Source of the DNA: Bacteroidota bacterium
GTDB taxonomy: Bacteria; Bacteroidota; Rhodothermia; Rhodothermales; Bin80
Length of the DNA stretch: 40,555 nucleotides
Assembly: GCA_028875125.1 (NCBI GenBank)
Contig: JAPPGC010000020.1
Coordinates: forward strand, 1-40,555
Reading direction: 5' to 3'
The position numbers were made by a program, and so were the translations under genes. This document shows positions 1-8,720 of the stretch, piece by piece; position 1 is the first letter of the stretch; every line of letters starts with the position of its first letter. The notes beneath the pieces were generated by a model, which worked only from the letters and a program-made list of their open reading frames with translations, was not told where the DNA came from and did no database searches.

Positions 1-33
1 TTTTTCAAATTTTGCTGATTTGGACTTGCATAA

Positions 34-1581
34 ATGGTAGGGAGTCCCCCCCCCCGGTTTGGGGCGGACATCTATGATGTGAGCGCAGTGGCCGGCGTCA
101 CGGGATATACTCAGTCTGGATTGACCTGGGATGTGAGTGCAAGTCTGGGCAGAAGCCTTATGGACTATTTCATCCGAAATACCGTGAATGCTTCCTGGGG
201 CCCCGAGAGTCCTAGCGATTTCCGTCAGCGTGATTTTGTGCAGCAGGAATACAGTGTTAATCTGGACATGAGCTATCCAGTTGATCTGGAGAGTTTTTAT
301 TCACCACTGAATATCGCCTGGGGAGCGCAGTGGCGCACGGAGATATTTGAAACCAAACCTGGTGACTTCCACTCATACTCGGTCGGCCCGTATGTACAAC
401 AGGGCCCCTACACTTTTTCTGTCGGTTCCAATGGAGATCAAGGGATTCCTCCTACGTATGCTGGAAGTTGGGGGCGTCCAAACTATGCTGCATACGTTGA
501 TCTGGAAGCGGACCTCGTTCGCTCGTTCCAACTTGGAATTGCCGGGCGCTACGAAAACTTCTATGAGGATTTTGGTACTACGATCACCGGAAAGATAGCG
601 GCTTTATGGCGGGCAACACCGGTGATGAGTTTGCGGGGTTCCGTTAGTACAGGAGTTCGTGCACCTACGCCAGGACAGGTCAATCTTCAGAATATCCAGA
701 CAAATTTCCATCCCGTTTTCGGGCTGATTGACGCTGGACAGATACCTTCCTATCATCCGATAGCGCAAGCACTCGGCGGCAAGCCATTGACCGAAGAATC
801 TGCACTGAACTTGACCTTCGGTACGATTCTTCAACTTTCATCTGATCTGGTTCTAACCGCGGATATGTTCAGTATTACGCTTCGAGACCGCATAGCACTC
901 AGTGGTAGTATTCCGCTTTCTGACGAGCTTACAGGGATTCTCAGACGATCTGGACAACTTGCTGGATTTGAGACATTGCAAGAGGTGAAGTTCTTTTCCA
1001 ACGACTTTGACACCCGTCAATTCGGGGTTGATATCCTCCTTTCTCTCGACAGAGAATACGGCGATAACCGGGCGACTATCGCAAGCATTGCCTACAATTG
1101 GACTCGTCCGGAACTGTTGGACTTTTCAGAGCCTTCTATGATCAGAGAGTTTCTTGGAGAACCTCTGACCGAAACCACAGAAGTCAGCATCCTGTCACCG
1201 AGACGTAAGGTGGAGATGGAGCATGTCAATCCACATCATCGGATTATAGCAACGGGTCGCCAAGTGATGGGCCCTTACCATGGTACGCTGCGCCTCAACT
1301 ATTACAGCGGGTGGAAAGCGTGTGTTCTGTTCAGTTTTACCTGTACACTAGGTGGGGAGGATGTCCTGAGGAGCTACACTGGAAGCTGGATTGTGGATGC
1401 AGAGGTGGGATATCGGTTTAGGGAGAACTATGCTGCTGCATTCGGGGTCAATAATGTCTTTGCGATTGACCGGCCTGCCGATCAAATTGAACAAGACAGT
1501 CAAGGCAATGCAAATGTCCCCAGTACACCATGGGATTACAACGGCGCGGCATTGTATTTGAGACTCTCGGCGGACTTTTAG
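34..1581 (+). pseudogene. TonB-dependent receptor, C-terminal barrel part (5' end missing or frame-disrupted)
   Basis: Encodes about 515 residues of outer-membrane beta-barrel. Alternating aromatic/polar strands, a run beginning FGADIYDVSAVAGVTG, the NTVNASWGPESPSDF segment, the GVRAPTPGQ strand and a terminal strand ending LRLSADF with C-terminal Phe are typical of the last two thirds of TonB-dependent receptors. The plug domain and signal peptide are absent. The ATG at 34 directly follows an in-frame TAA (31-33) and is unlikely to be the native start. A C10 run at 46-55 lies just inside the reading frame; with one C fewer, the frame open from base 3 would join this one. The gene is therefore either cut by the window edge and frameshifted, phase-variable, or mis-sequenced. 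The transported substrate cannot be told from the barrel alone. No gene partner follows; rsmB converges from the right. Confidence 0.8.
46..55. repeat. C10 homopolymer tract
   Basis: Ten consecutive C residues sit at the point where the TonB-receptor reading frame opens. Frame 3 is open from base 3 to 74, and frame 1 carries the barrel. Deleting one C joins the two. The tract could be a slipped-strand phase switch or a sequencing/assembly error near the window edge. Confidence 0.85.
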
Positions 1582-1685
1582 TTAGTGTTCAATACCAAGC
1601 AGTGATTGTCGGTGGAGGTAAGTTCCGACGGGACGTAGATCAGTGTCGCGCTCATCCTGAATCTACGGGTAGTTTTGCAAGTATC

Positions 1686-3017
1686 TCATCGGGTTCTTCG
1701 GTCTTGTCTGCGCAAACGAGCCGCAAACGCGCCGTCCACATTGTGTTGATGTGGCAGCGTGACCATATATCCAGCGGAGTTTACCATAGCCGGAGGGAGG
1801 AAATCCCCCGCGCTTTCCAACGTAAAGTTTGTTCGGCGCTCGAGGAAAGCACTAATTCGTAAATCGTTCTCCTCCGGCTCAATAGAACAGGTACTGTAGA
1901 CCAGGAGCCCGCCAGGGCGCAACCGGTCGGCGGCCGCATCCAAAAGTTGGTCCTGCAATTTGGCCAGACTCACCAGATCGTCTTCATTTCTCCGCCAGCG
2001 TAAATCAGCCCGCTTACTCATGACTCCCGTACCGCTGCATGGCACATCCAGGAGGACGCGGTCGGCTTTAATATTCGGGCCGTCAAGGAGGCTGGCCTCG
2101 ATGGTATGAACGTTTTCCAAATTCTGTGCCCGCGCCGAGTCTCTCAGTTTTTGTAGTCGGCTCGCGTGAATATCCCAGGCATTCAGTTTTCCTGTGCCCC
2201 GCATACGGCAGGCAATGGCTGTGGCTTTGCCCCCGGGAGCCGCGCACGCATCCAGTATAGTTTCACCGGGTTTGGGGTTGAGCAGTTCTACGACCAATCC
2301 CGCACTTTCGTCATGCACTGCGCATTGACCACGATCCATATAGCCCTGCCTGATCAGTGGACCCACAGAGTCAACATAGAAGTAGTCCTCCAAGTAAGAT
2401 GACGCGCGCATTGCCACGCCTTTCGAATTTAGTTCGTCCAATAGCTCTTGTACACCCACACGCGATCGGCACAAGCGAATGCTGTAAGTTGGTGTCTTGT
2501 TATTGCATTGCAGAAGACGGAGGGCTTCGTCCCTGCCAAAACGCAGTACATATCGGCGTGTGAGCCAGGTTGGATGTGACCAGCGAATCGCTAAATCACG
2601 AATTGAATTTCCTGTATCGGGTTCAGGTAGCCTGTCCCTTGCACGCGCCACAGATCTGAGCACCCCATTTGTAAGCCCGGTATGTAACCGCATGGACCGG
2701 GCGAGGTTAACGGCCTCATTGACGACTGCATGAGGTGGCGCACGAAGGAGGGTGATTTCCGCTATTCCCAAGAGAAGAAGTTGCTCCAGTTCTGGCGGAA
2801 GGCGTTGGTTATTGTTCTTCAGAAACCAGTGAAGCAGGAACGATAGATAACGTCTCCACCGGGTTACAGTGGATACCAAAGCAACAACTCGGGGACCTGT
2901 TCCGCGATCAATCAGGCTCCGATAAGCTCCATCATGTGTAATGCGCAGTAATTGCTCAACAGCAGTCCTGCGATCATTAGATGATTTGGCAATAATTTTA
3001 GTCTTCGCCTTGCCCAT
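1686..3017 (-). CDS. rsmB: 16S rRNA (cytosine-C5)-methyltransferase RsmB (Sun/Fmu family)
   Basis: A 443-residue SAM-dependent RNA methyltransferase of the family that methylates C967 of 16S rRNA in the cytoplasm. The first ~140 residues form a NusB-like RNA-binding domain (ELEQLLLLGIAEITLL, then HAVVNEAVNLAR). The catalytic domain carries the SAM loop DACAAPGGKA, the motif IV cysteine in LDVPCSGTGVMSKRADLRWR and the motif VI cysteine in VYSTCSIEPEEND; both cysteines of RsmB-type enzymes are present. The C-terminus DGAFAARLRR is the normal family ending. Length matches E. coli RsmB (429 aa). The start ATG at 3017 is the only good one. It is transcribed away from the epimerase gene across an 86-bp spacer and converges on the receptor gene. 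No formyltransferase gene (fmt) is adjacent, unlike in many bacteria. Confidence 0.95.
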   Translation of the reverse strand: MGKAKTKIIAKSSNDRRTAVEQLLRITHDGAYRSLIDRGTGPRVVALVSTVTRWRRYLSFLLHWFLKNNNQRLPPELEQLLLLGIAEITLLRAPPHAVVNEAVNLARSMRLHTGLTNGVLRSVARARDRLPEPDTGNSIRDLAIRWSHPTWLTRRYVLRFGRDEALRLLQCNNKTPTYSIRLCRSRVGVQELLDELNSKGVAMRASSYLEDYFYVDSVGPLIRQGYMDRGQCAVHDESAGLVVELLNPKPGETILDACAAPGGKATAIACRMRGTGKLNAWDIHASRLQKLRDSARAQNLENVHTIEASLLDGPNIKADRVLLDVPCSGTGVMSKRADLRWRRNEDDLVSLAKLQDQLLDAAADRLRPGGLLVYSTCSIEPEENDLRISAFLERRTNFTLESAGDFLPPAMVNSAGYMVTLPHQHNVDGAFAARLRRQDRRTR

Positions 3018-3021
3018 GCGG

Positions 3022-3083
3022 TGTATACGCTATATATCCGCTTGGGACGCAAAGTGCTACACTTAACGGTTTAAGTTGTATAC
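3022..3083. promoter_or_regulatory. Divergent rsmB/epimerase intergenic region with paired short motifs
   Basis: The 86-bp spacer between the two divergent genes holds TGTATAC twice (3022-3028 and 3077-3083, 55 bp apart) and an ACTTAA-CGGT-TTAAGT inverted repeat at 3061-3076. These could be operator half-sites or the AT-rich parts of back-to-back promoters. There is no family-level evidence for a specific regulator. Confidence 0.3.
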
Positions 3084-3103
3084 CTATTCATTCACGAACA
3101 CTC

Positions 3104-3853
3104 ATGTTGCCCGTAGACCACATTGGCATAGCTGTAAGTGACGGCGCGGCAGTGGAAAGGTTGCTCACGAAGCTTGCCGATTCCGCGCCTGCCTTGCCGG
3201 AGGATGTAGACAGGCAGGGCGTGCGCGTCCGATTCTATGGATCCGGTACAAGTTTGGAAACCCTTGAATCTCTAGTGTCAGAATCCACGGTTGCCAAGTA
3301 CCTGGCAAAACGAGGTGAGGGGCTCCACCACATTGCGTTCAGGGTAGCCGATGTACAATCACATTTTGACCGGATGTGTGCAGCGGGCTTCCAGCCGCTA
3401 ACCGGAGCCCCTGTTCCGGGAGCTTCCGGGAAACGCATCTTTTTTCTGCACCCCAGAGATACCCATGGCTTCTTGGTAGAATTCTGTCAATCGGAGAAAC
3501 AGTATCCTGTATTATTTGAGCAGTGTGCAGAACTGGAGGAGATCATGCAAAAAACGGGCTACTGCTGCTCCCCCACTCAAAAACCATCCGGGCACGTCGT
3601 GACTAGTAATGTTCTGCCCAAAGCATGTAAGAGCCTCGTTCTACATAACGTTTCGTTTGCGTTGTCTCGTGGAGAGATCGATGCTCCGAGGGTACCAACG
3701 TTGATCAGTGAGATTAGCAAAGACGCACAATATGCGCAACTGTTGGGGTCGCTATGGCCCGAAGCTCAACTGGTCATTCTTCCTGAGAAATCGCAGCTCA
3801 AGCACCTGCCTGCAATTTTGCTGGAGTTTTGGGCATCAATGGAAGATGAGTAA
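3104..3853 (+). CDS. Methylmalonyl-CoA epimerase-like VOC protein with C-terminal extension
   Basis: Residues 1-130 are a two-module vicinal-oxygen-chelate domain like methylmalonyl-CoA epimerase, which interconverts the (R) and (S) forms of methylmalonyl-CoA in propionate metabolism. Visible family signatures are VDHIGIAVSD (metal His6), GEGLHHIAFRV (His75/76), a Phe-Leu-His-Pro loop and GFLVEF (Glu127). Normal epimerases end near residue 135-150; this one continues to 249. The tail from about residue 185 (DAPRVPTLISEISKDAQ, then PEAQLVILPE and LPAILLEFW) looks like the final strands and helix of an alpha/beta-hydrolase, but without a complete hydrolase fold or the usual GH motif. This could be a fused or eroded extra domain. 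No methylmalonyl-CoA mutase gene is nearby. It overlaps uvrC by 8 bp, so the two are probably co-transcribed. Confidence 0.8.
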   Translation: MLPVDHIGIAVSDGAAVERLLTKLADSAPALPEDVDRQGVRVRFYGSGTSLETLESLVSESTVAKYLAKRGEGLHHIAFRVADVQSHFDRMCAAGFQPLTGAPVPGASGKRIFFLHPRDTHGFLVEFCQSEKQYPVLFEQCAELEEIMQKTGYCCSPTQKPSGHVVTSNVLPKACKSLVLHNVSFALSRGEIDAPRVPTLISEISKDAQYAQLLGSLWPEAQLVILPEKSQLKHLPAILLEFWASMEDE

Positions 3854-5714
3854 ATCCTCAAACAACAAAGAGGGTCTATTGGAAAAAGTAGCTGGGCTAC
3901 CCACGGGATGCGGAGTCTACCAATTTCTGGACAAAAATGAAAGTCCACTCTACATCGGTAAAGCTAAGAATATCCGTGGTCGTGTCAGGTCATACTTCCG
4001 CAAGGACCAGCACCTGTATGGACGCCTGAGGATTATGATTGCAAAGGCCGTCGATGTGCAGGTCATCGTAACCGATAACGAAGCAGAGGCCCTGATACTC
4101 GAGAATAATCTTATCAAGGAACGTCGTCCGCGCTACAATATCAATCTTCGGGACGACAAGACTTATCCCTACATCTGCATTAGAAACGAACCCTTTCCCC
4201 GCATTTTCCCGACGCGCCGCGTGGTGAAGGATGGTTCCAAGTATTTTGGCCCATACACTGACGTTTCGAACATGAAACGTGCTTTGGGAGCCATCAGATC
4301 AATCTTCAAGATTCGTACGTGCTCTCTGGACTTATCACCGGAGCCGATCTTGCGCGGCAAATACCAGGTCTGTCTGGAGTTTCATATCCAGAAATGTGCT
4401 GGTCCTTGTATAGGCAATCAGTCTTCCGAATCCTACGAAGCTACCATCAGCCAGATAGAAACGCTTCTGAAAGGCCATACGGGAGCACTGAAGAGAGTAC
4501 TTGTGGAAGCTATGCAGCGGGCCAGTTCTCTACAACAGTACGAAGAGGCTGCCCGTCTGCGCAATCAGATCAGCGCAGTGGAGAAGTACGCGCAATCCCA
4601 AAAGGTCGTAACCACAGAACCGATTGACCGGGACCTGTTTGCTCTTGCTACTGCTCGCGAAGAGAACGCTGCGGTTGCGGTCTGTTTCAAGGTCAGAGAG
4701 GGTAAGATTATTGGGCGCGAACACAAGATTATTCGTCAGATTGAGGGATATGATGATCCCGTTCTGATGCAGCGATATCTTGAACATTACTATACTCAGA
4801 GTGCATTCTTCCCGGATCAGGTTTTTCTTGGTACATCGGTTACTGAACCAGAGGCCCTGACTACCTTTCTGACCGGGCAGCGGGGAAAGAAGGTGATCCT
4901 GCATATGCCTCAGCGCGGGCAAAAGGCGGAGCTTATGCGAATGGTACAAGCCAATGCTGAACTTTTGCTTGGAGAATACAAACTAGCCTTAATGAGGCGC
5001 GGCGAAGATCGCATCCCTTTTGCAGTGCAGGCCCTGCAAAATGATCTGCGATTGCGACAGTTGCCCCGTCGAATCGAATGTTTTGATATATCCCATCTTG
5101 GTGGTACGGGCACGGTTGCTTCCTGTATAGTCTTCCATAACGGACGACCGCGGAAAAGCGACTACCGCAGCTACAAGATTCGTAGTGTGCCGGATGGCAA
5201 ACCGGACGACTTCCTTTCAATGGAAGAAGTTGTTCACCGAAGATTCCGGCGCATTCGGAATGAGGATGGACCCTGGCCGGACCTCGTCGTCGTGGATGGA
5301 GGAAAAGGACAACTCTCCAGCGCGGTCAAGGCACTCAAACAGACCGATATCTATGGTAAATTCCCGATCATTGGACTATCCAAGCGGTTGGAAGAAGTAT
5401 ATTTTCCGGAGGATAAAGAGGCGTATCATATTGCGAAGCAAAGCGCATCGTTACAATTGATTCAACGTGTTCGGGATGAGGCACATCGATTTGCAATCAA
5501 CCTTCAGCGCAAGCAACGCAAAAGCCGGCTTCTGCATTCAGAATTATTAAACGTTCCAGGAGTGGGTCCCAAAACTGTTCAGAAACTCATTAAAGCGTTC
5601 GGATCGGGTCAGAAAGTCAAAAAAGCCAACCGAGAGGTGCTGCGGGATGTCGTAGGCCAGTCTTTGGCGAAACGTATTCAAGAACATTTTGCAAAACAGA
5701 TCAATGTCCAGTGA
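3846..5714 (+). CDS. uvrC: Excinuclease ABC subunit C
   Basis: Encodes the 622-residue dual-incision endonuclease of nucleotide excision repair, which acts with UvrA and UvrB. The start chosen is the ATG at 3846, overlapping the previous gene by 8 bp; it gives the family N-terminus, whereas an upstream ATG at 3708 would add 46 unrelated residues. Domains in order: GIY-YIG nuclease (GVY at 23-25, YIG at 36-38, 3' incision); a Cys-containing linker (CLEFHIQKCAGPCIG); a UVR helix pair that contacts UvrB (YEEAARLRNQI); the RNase H-like 5'-incision domain with FDISHLGG (Asp about 414) and VVDGGKGQL (Asp about 484); and a C-terminal helix-hairpin-helix (LNVPGVGPKTVQKLI). All catalytic features appear intact. 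It lies in a six-gene plus-strand run between the epimerase and the sulfite oxidase-like gene. Confidence 0.97.
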   Translation: MSKSSNNKEGLLEKVAGLPTGCGVYQFLDKNESPLYIGKAKNIRGRVRSYFRKDQHLYGRLRIMIAKAVDVQVIVTDNEAEALILENNLIKERRPRYNINLRDDKTYPYICIRNEPFPRIFPTRRVVKDGSKYFGPYTDVSNMKRALGAIRSIFKIRTCSLDLSPEPILRGKYQVCLEFHIQKCAGPCIGNQSSESYEATISQIETLLKGHTGALKRVLVEAMQRASSLQQYEEAARLRNQISAVEKYAQSQKVVTTEPIDRDLFALATAREENAAVAVCFKVREGKIIGREHKIIRQIEGYDDPVLMQRYLEHYYTQSAFFPDQVFLGTSVTEPEALTTFLTGQRGKKVILHMPQRGQKAELMRMVQANAELLLGEYKLALMRRGEDRIPFAVQALQNDLRLRQLPRRIECFDISHLGGTGTVASCIVFHNGRPRKSDYRSYKIRSVPDGKPDDFLSMEEVVHRRFRRIRNEDGPWPDLVVVDGGKGQLSSAVKALKQTDIYGKFPIIGLSKRLEEVYFPEDKEAYHIAKQSASLQLIQRVRDEAHRFAINLQRKQRKSRLLHSELLNVPGVGPKTVQKLIKAFGSGQKVKKANREVLRDVVGQSLAKRIQEHFAKQINVQ

Positions 5715-6846
5715 TCGCAGAAAATTCCTGAAAACTTTGGGCTCGGCAAGCCTAATCGGAGGCTGTGCAAACACAGAGCGTGCACCGGATGGATACTTCA
5801 AAGATCCTGAGCCCTTTATTCAGCATGGTCGTGCCAATCTGGAATCAAAACTTGAGGATCAGGAAAGTCTATTAACTCCAGTAGATCAGTTTTTTGTACG
5901 CAATAATGACGTAAGCCTTGATGTACCGGTTGATACTTATCGTCTTGTTGTGGAAGGCGATGCCATTGAGCGCCCATTGAGTCTGACCTATAATGACCTG
6001 CGTTCGATGCCCAGCCGTACCGTTTTTTCCTATCTGGAGTGCGGAGGAAATCAACGTGCGTATTTCAGCAAACTACTCAACCAGGCAGCAACTGGTACCC
6101 AGTGGGGACGCGGTGCCGTCGGAATGGCTGAATGGACCGGTGTTCCGCTCCTTGAGGTGCTTCAAGCTGCCGGGATTCAAGAGTCAGCTGTTGCAATTCA
6201 GCTTATCGGTATGGATCAAGGTGCGCCAGAAGGGGGATTCAGGAGACCCCTGCCGGTAGAGAAGGCAATGGATCCAGATACACTTCTTGTGCTGCGCATG
6301 AACGGGGAGTTACTCCCGAAAGACCATGGTGCCCCGGTGCGCGCACTGGTTCCCGGGTGGGTTGGCAGCAGTAGTGTTAAATGGCTCGGACGCATTGAAG
6401 TATCGAACGCAGAAATATGGAGTCGCAACAATACTTCTTCATATGTACTGATTGGGGACGATTACTTACCTGAAGGGCAGGCTCTCGGACAGGTTGCCAA
6501 TAAACAATCCCTTAAAAGCGCTCTGGCACTCCCTTGGCCAGCCACGCTACAAGCTGGTTTATATCGCATTTACGGGTATGCCTATGGCCCGGATGGTCCG
6601 ATTGTACGGGTCCGCTGGAGTGCTGACGGAGGTAGCACCTGGGAGGATGCGCAGCTTCTGGAGCCACGGATGTGTTATGGCTGGACCAGATTTGAATTCA
6701 GTTGGGAGGCAAAACCTGGCCGGCACACGTTGATTACTTCTGCTGTTGACTCGCTCGGGGCCGAGCAACCGGAGACAATCCCGTACAATCAGAAAGGCTA
6801 TCTCTTCAATATGCGATTGCCTCATCCCATTCAGATTGTGGGATAA
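5704..6846 (+). CDS. Molybdopterin-dependent sulfite oxidase-type oxidoreductase (SorA-like)
   Basis: A 380-residue exported molybdoenzyme of the sulfite oxidase family. The start at 5704 overlaps uvrC by 11 bp; an alternative ATG lies at 5689. The N-terminus SSDRRKFLK is a twin-arginine signal. LIGGC (Cys21) could be a lipobox, so the protein may be Tat-exported and lipid-anchored. The Moco-ligating cysteine is Cys113 in YLECGGNQR. Further family segments are the PVRALVPGWVG loop, SSVKWLGRIEV and the C-terminal Ig-like dimer domain (VRVRWSADGGSTWEDA). There is no N-terminal haem b5 domain. The electron acceptor is probably the c-type cytochrome encoded directly downstream, as in SorAB sulfite:cytochrome c oxidoreductases. 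Alternative substrates (SoxC, nitrate-reductase-like or S-oxide families) cannot be excluded. Confidence 0.88.
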   Translation: MSSDRRKFLKTLGSASLIGGCANTERAPDGYFKDPEPFIQHGRANLESKLEDQESLLTPVDQFFVRNNDVSLDVPVDTYRLVVEGDAIERPLSLTYNDLRSMPSRTVFSYLECGGNQRAYFSKLLNQAATGTQWGRGAVGMAEWTGVPLLEVLQAAGIQESAVAIQLIGMDQGAPEGGFRRPLPVEKAMDPDTLLVLRMNGELLPKDHGAPVRALVPGWVGSSSVKWLGRIEVSNAEIWSRNNTSSYVLIGDDYLPEGQALGQVANKQSLKSALALPWPATLQAGLYRIYGYAYGPDGPIVRVRWSADGGSTWEDAQLLEPRMCYGWTRFEFSWEAKPGRHTLITSAVDSLGAEQPETIPYNQKGYLFNMRLPHPIQIVG

Positions 6847-7220
6847 TGCGCACAACACTCAGGTTCGTTGGAGTATTACTGGTTGTATCGGCTTGTGCCC
6901 GTCCCAACCCGGAAATGCAACAGGCCTTGGGAGAGACCGTCTATGCCGCCTACTGTCAGAGCTGTCATGAAGCCCCGGGAACCGGACCTAGGCTGACACC
7001 TGCGATCCTTGCTTCCCGACTTACCGCCGCTCGTCTGTACACGTACAATCAACAGCAAATGCCCTATAACGCAGGAGGCATACTGTCCAATGAAGACTAC
7101 TTGAATGTGACGGCATGGCTTCTGTATCGCGCAAGCCTGATTGAGTCCAACAAAATGCTAACCATGCGCAATATGGACGAAATCACACTTATTGTTACTA
7201 AAACCAGCCCCGCTCAATGA
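6846..7220 (+). CDS. Small c-type cytochrome lipoprotein (SorB-like)
   Basis: A 124-residue exported monohaem cytochrome c. The signal peptide ends in VVSAC, giving a lipidated Cys17. The haem motif is CQSCH at residues 37-41. A later QQMPYNAGG segment offers the likely axial Met, followed by the usual C-terminal helix (LSNEDYLNVTAWLLY). Its ATG shares one base with the stop of the molybdoenzyme gene (TAATG), which implies translational coupling. By analogy with SorB it would pass electrons from sulfite oxidation to the respiratory chain. Pairing with the upstream gene rests on adjacency; the haem assignment is seen directly. Confidence 0.88.
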   Translation: MRTTLRFVGVLLVVSACARPNPEMQQALGETVYAAYCQSCHEAPGTGPRLTPAILASRLTAARLYTYNQQQMPYNAGGILSNEDYLNVTAWLLYRASLIESNKMLTMRNMDEITLIVTKTSPAQ

Positions 7221-7236
7221 TCAATCCTTATATCAC

Positions 7237-8181
7237 ATGCTGAATTATATCTGGGGAGGTCTGATTGTTTTGAGTCTCGTGTTTGCGCTCACAAGCGACA
7301 TCAATGACTTTGCCCGAGACACCTACCGCAACGACGCACCATTGCCCGTGACCGTCACCTTTGAGGATCAATACTCGCCCACAGCCCGCCGGCAACCTCT
7401 GAGACTTGAAATTTCGGACAGCGATCTTATCGCTCACTATGGCGACAGTTCAATGACCGGCAGTACCTGGGAGGGAATGCTGCTACAAACATCTGCTGGA
7501 CGGGAGATCCGATTTGCAGAAGGAGTCTCGCTTCCCGAACCCTTGGCAACGATTTGCAACGAAACGGGCCAGGGCGACTGCAGGGGCGCGCTACAGGGTA
7601 CCCCCACTGGACCCGAATGGCGATCAGCAGTTACATTTGCCCCGGTGCGCTGGGTCAAAATGAATGCAATTGCTGCCGCCGCACTCAGCTTTGCAGAAAC
7701 AGCAGTTACCCTGGCGCTTGGTCTCATCGGAGGACTGGGGCTTTGGATGGGGCTCTTAAAGATTGCAGAAGCCTCCGGCATGCTGCACGCATTGGTTCGA
7801 GTTACGCAACCGCTCATCCGTCCTCTTTTTCCGCAAGTTCCCAAAGATCATCCAGCACTGGGGATGATTGTGCTAAATCTGTCCGCCAATATGCTCGGAA
7901 TGGGCAACGCAGCTACCCCTCTCGGCATTAAGGCAATGCAGGAACTCCAGACGCTTAACGAAACTGAGGACACGGCCACAGACCCAATGGTTATGTTGCT
8001 CACCATGAATACTGCCAGTGTACAGATCATGCCGCCGGTGACCTTGGTAGCAATAATGGGGCTGCAGATCAATCAACTGTTCTTTTCAATCTTGATCACG
8101 ACCGGGCTTTCCTTGGTCGTGGGCATTACCGCCGTAAAACTGCTGGGTCGACTCAAACGATACCGTGAGGCTACACCATGA
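7237..8181 (+). CDS. spmA: Spore maturation protein A-like (Gate domain) membrane protein with large insert
   Basis: A 314-residue integral membrane protein of the nucleoside-recognition/Gate family. ATG 7237 is preferred over 7192 because it begins right at the first membrane helix (NYIWGGLIVLSLVFALTSD) and avoids overlap with the cytochrome gene. The conserved SpmA core starts near residue 141 (ETAVTLALGLIGGLGLWMG) and continues with MIVLNLSANMLGMGNAATPLG and MNTASVQIMPP. Between helix 1 and this core lie about 120 mostly soluble residues where spore-former SpmA has a short linker. In non-sporulating bacteria the SpmA/SpmB pair is widespread; transport or cell-envelope roles are suspected but the function is not established. 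It overlaps spmB by 4 bp (ATGA). Confidence 0.87.
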   Translation: MLNYIWGGLIVLSLVFALTSDINDFARDTYRNDAPLPVTVTFEDQYSPTARRQPLRLEISDSDLIAHYGDSSMTGSTWEGMLLQTSAGREIRFAEGVSLPEPLATICNETGQGDCRGALQGTPTGPEWRSAVTFAPVRWVKMNAIAAAALSFAETAVTLALGLIGGLGLWMGLLKIAEASGMLHALVRVTQPLIRPLFPQVPKDHPALGMIVLNLSANMLGMGNAATPLGIKAMQELQTLNETEDTATDPMVMLLTMNTASVQIMPPVTLVAIMGLQINQLFFSILITTGLSLVVGITAVKLLGRLKRYREATP

Positions 8182-8720
8182 ACATACTGCAGGTATTCCT
8201 TGATTACGCATCCGCATTGGTTCTGCCAGCTATCCTGGTGGGCTTTCCTCTCTATGGAATGATCCGCAAAGTTCGAGTCTACGAAGTATTTGTAGAGGGC
8301 GCCAAAGAGGGCTTCAATGTGGCCGTAATGATTATTCCTTATGTAATTGCAATCCTGTTCGCGATAGGCATGTTTCGTGCCAGTGGTGCAATGGACTTTC
8401 TGACCGATCTCCTTCGACCGGTTGTGGGACTGATCGGCATTCCTGCCGAGGTTATCCCTATGGGCATTGTGCGCCCTCTCACCGGATCAGGTTCGGTCGG
8501 AATTATCCTAGACATGATCAACCAGTTTGGCGAAGATTCAATCTTCGTCAAAATGGCTGCTACCATGTTTGGCTCGACAGAAACCACGTTTTATGTGATT
8601 GCCGTCTACTTCGGTGCAGTCAATATCCGCAAGACACGCCATGCCGTACCTGCGGGGCTAATCGCAGACACCTTCGCAATGCTGGCGGCCGTTTACGTAG
8701 TTCTGTTACTCTTCGGTTAG
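8178..8720 (+). CDS. spmB: Spore maturation protein B-like (Gate domain) membrane protein
   Basis: A 180-residue membrane protein and the usual partner of SpmA. Visible family signatures are LVLPAILVGFPLYG in the first helix, KVRVYEVFVEGAKEGF, the IIPYVIAILFAIGMFRASGA helix and the Gate-repeat segment PMGIVRPLTGSGSVGI followed by MFGSTETTFYV. Length is close to B. subtilis SpmB (178 aa). A GAGG element sits 7 nt before the start. The stop overlaps the end of the convergent CBM48 gene by 4 bp. It very likely forms a heteromeric complex with SpmA. The substrate is unknown. Confidence 0.92.
   Translation: MNILQVFLDYASALVLPAILVGFPLYGMIRKVRVYEVFVEGAKEGFNVAVMIIPYVIAILFAIGMFRASGAMDFLTDLLRPVVGLIGIPAEVIPMGIVRPLTGSGSVGIILDMINQFGEDSIFVKMAATMFGSTETTFYVIAVYFGAVNIRKTRHAVPAGLIADTFAMLAAVYVVLLLFG

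Noticed and set aside
1530-1862. A 110-residue ORF overlapping the end of the TonB receptor gene and rsmB
   Set aside because: A VIVGGGKF stretch hints at a nucleotide-binding loop but nothing else follows, and both overlapping genes are well supported.
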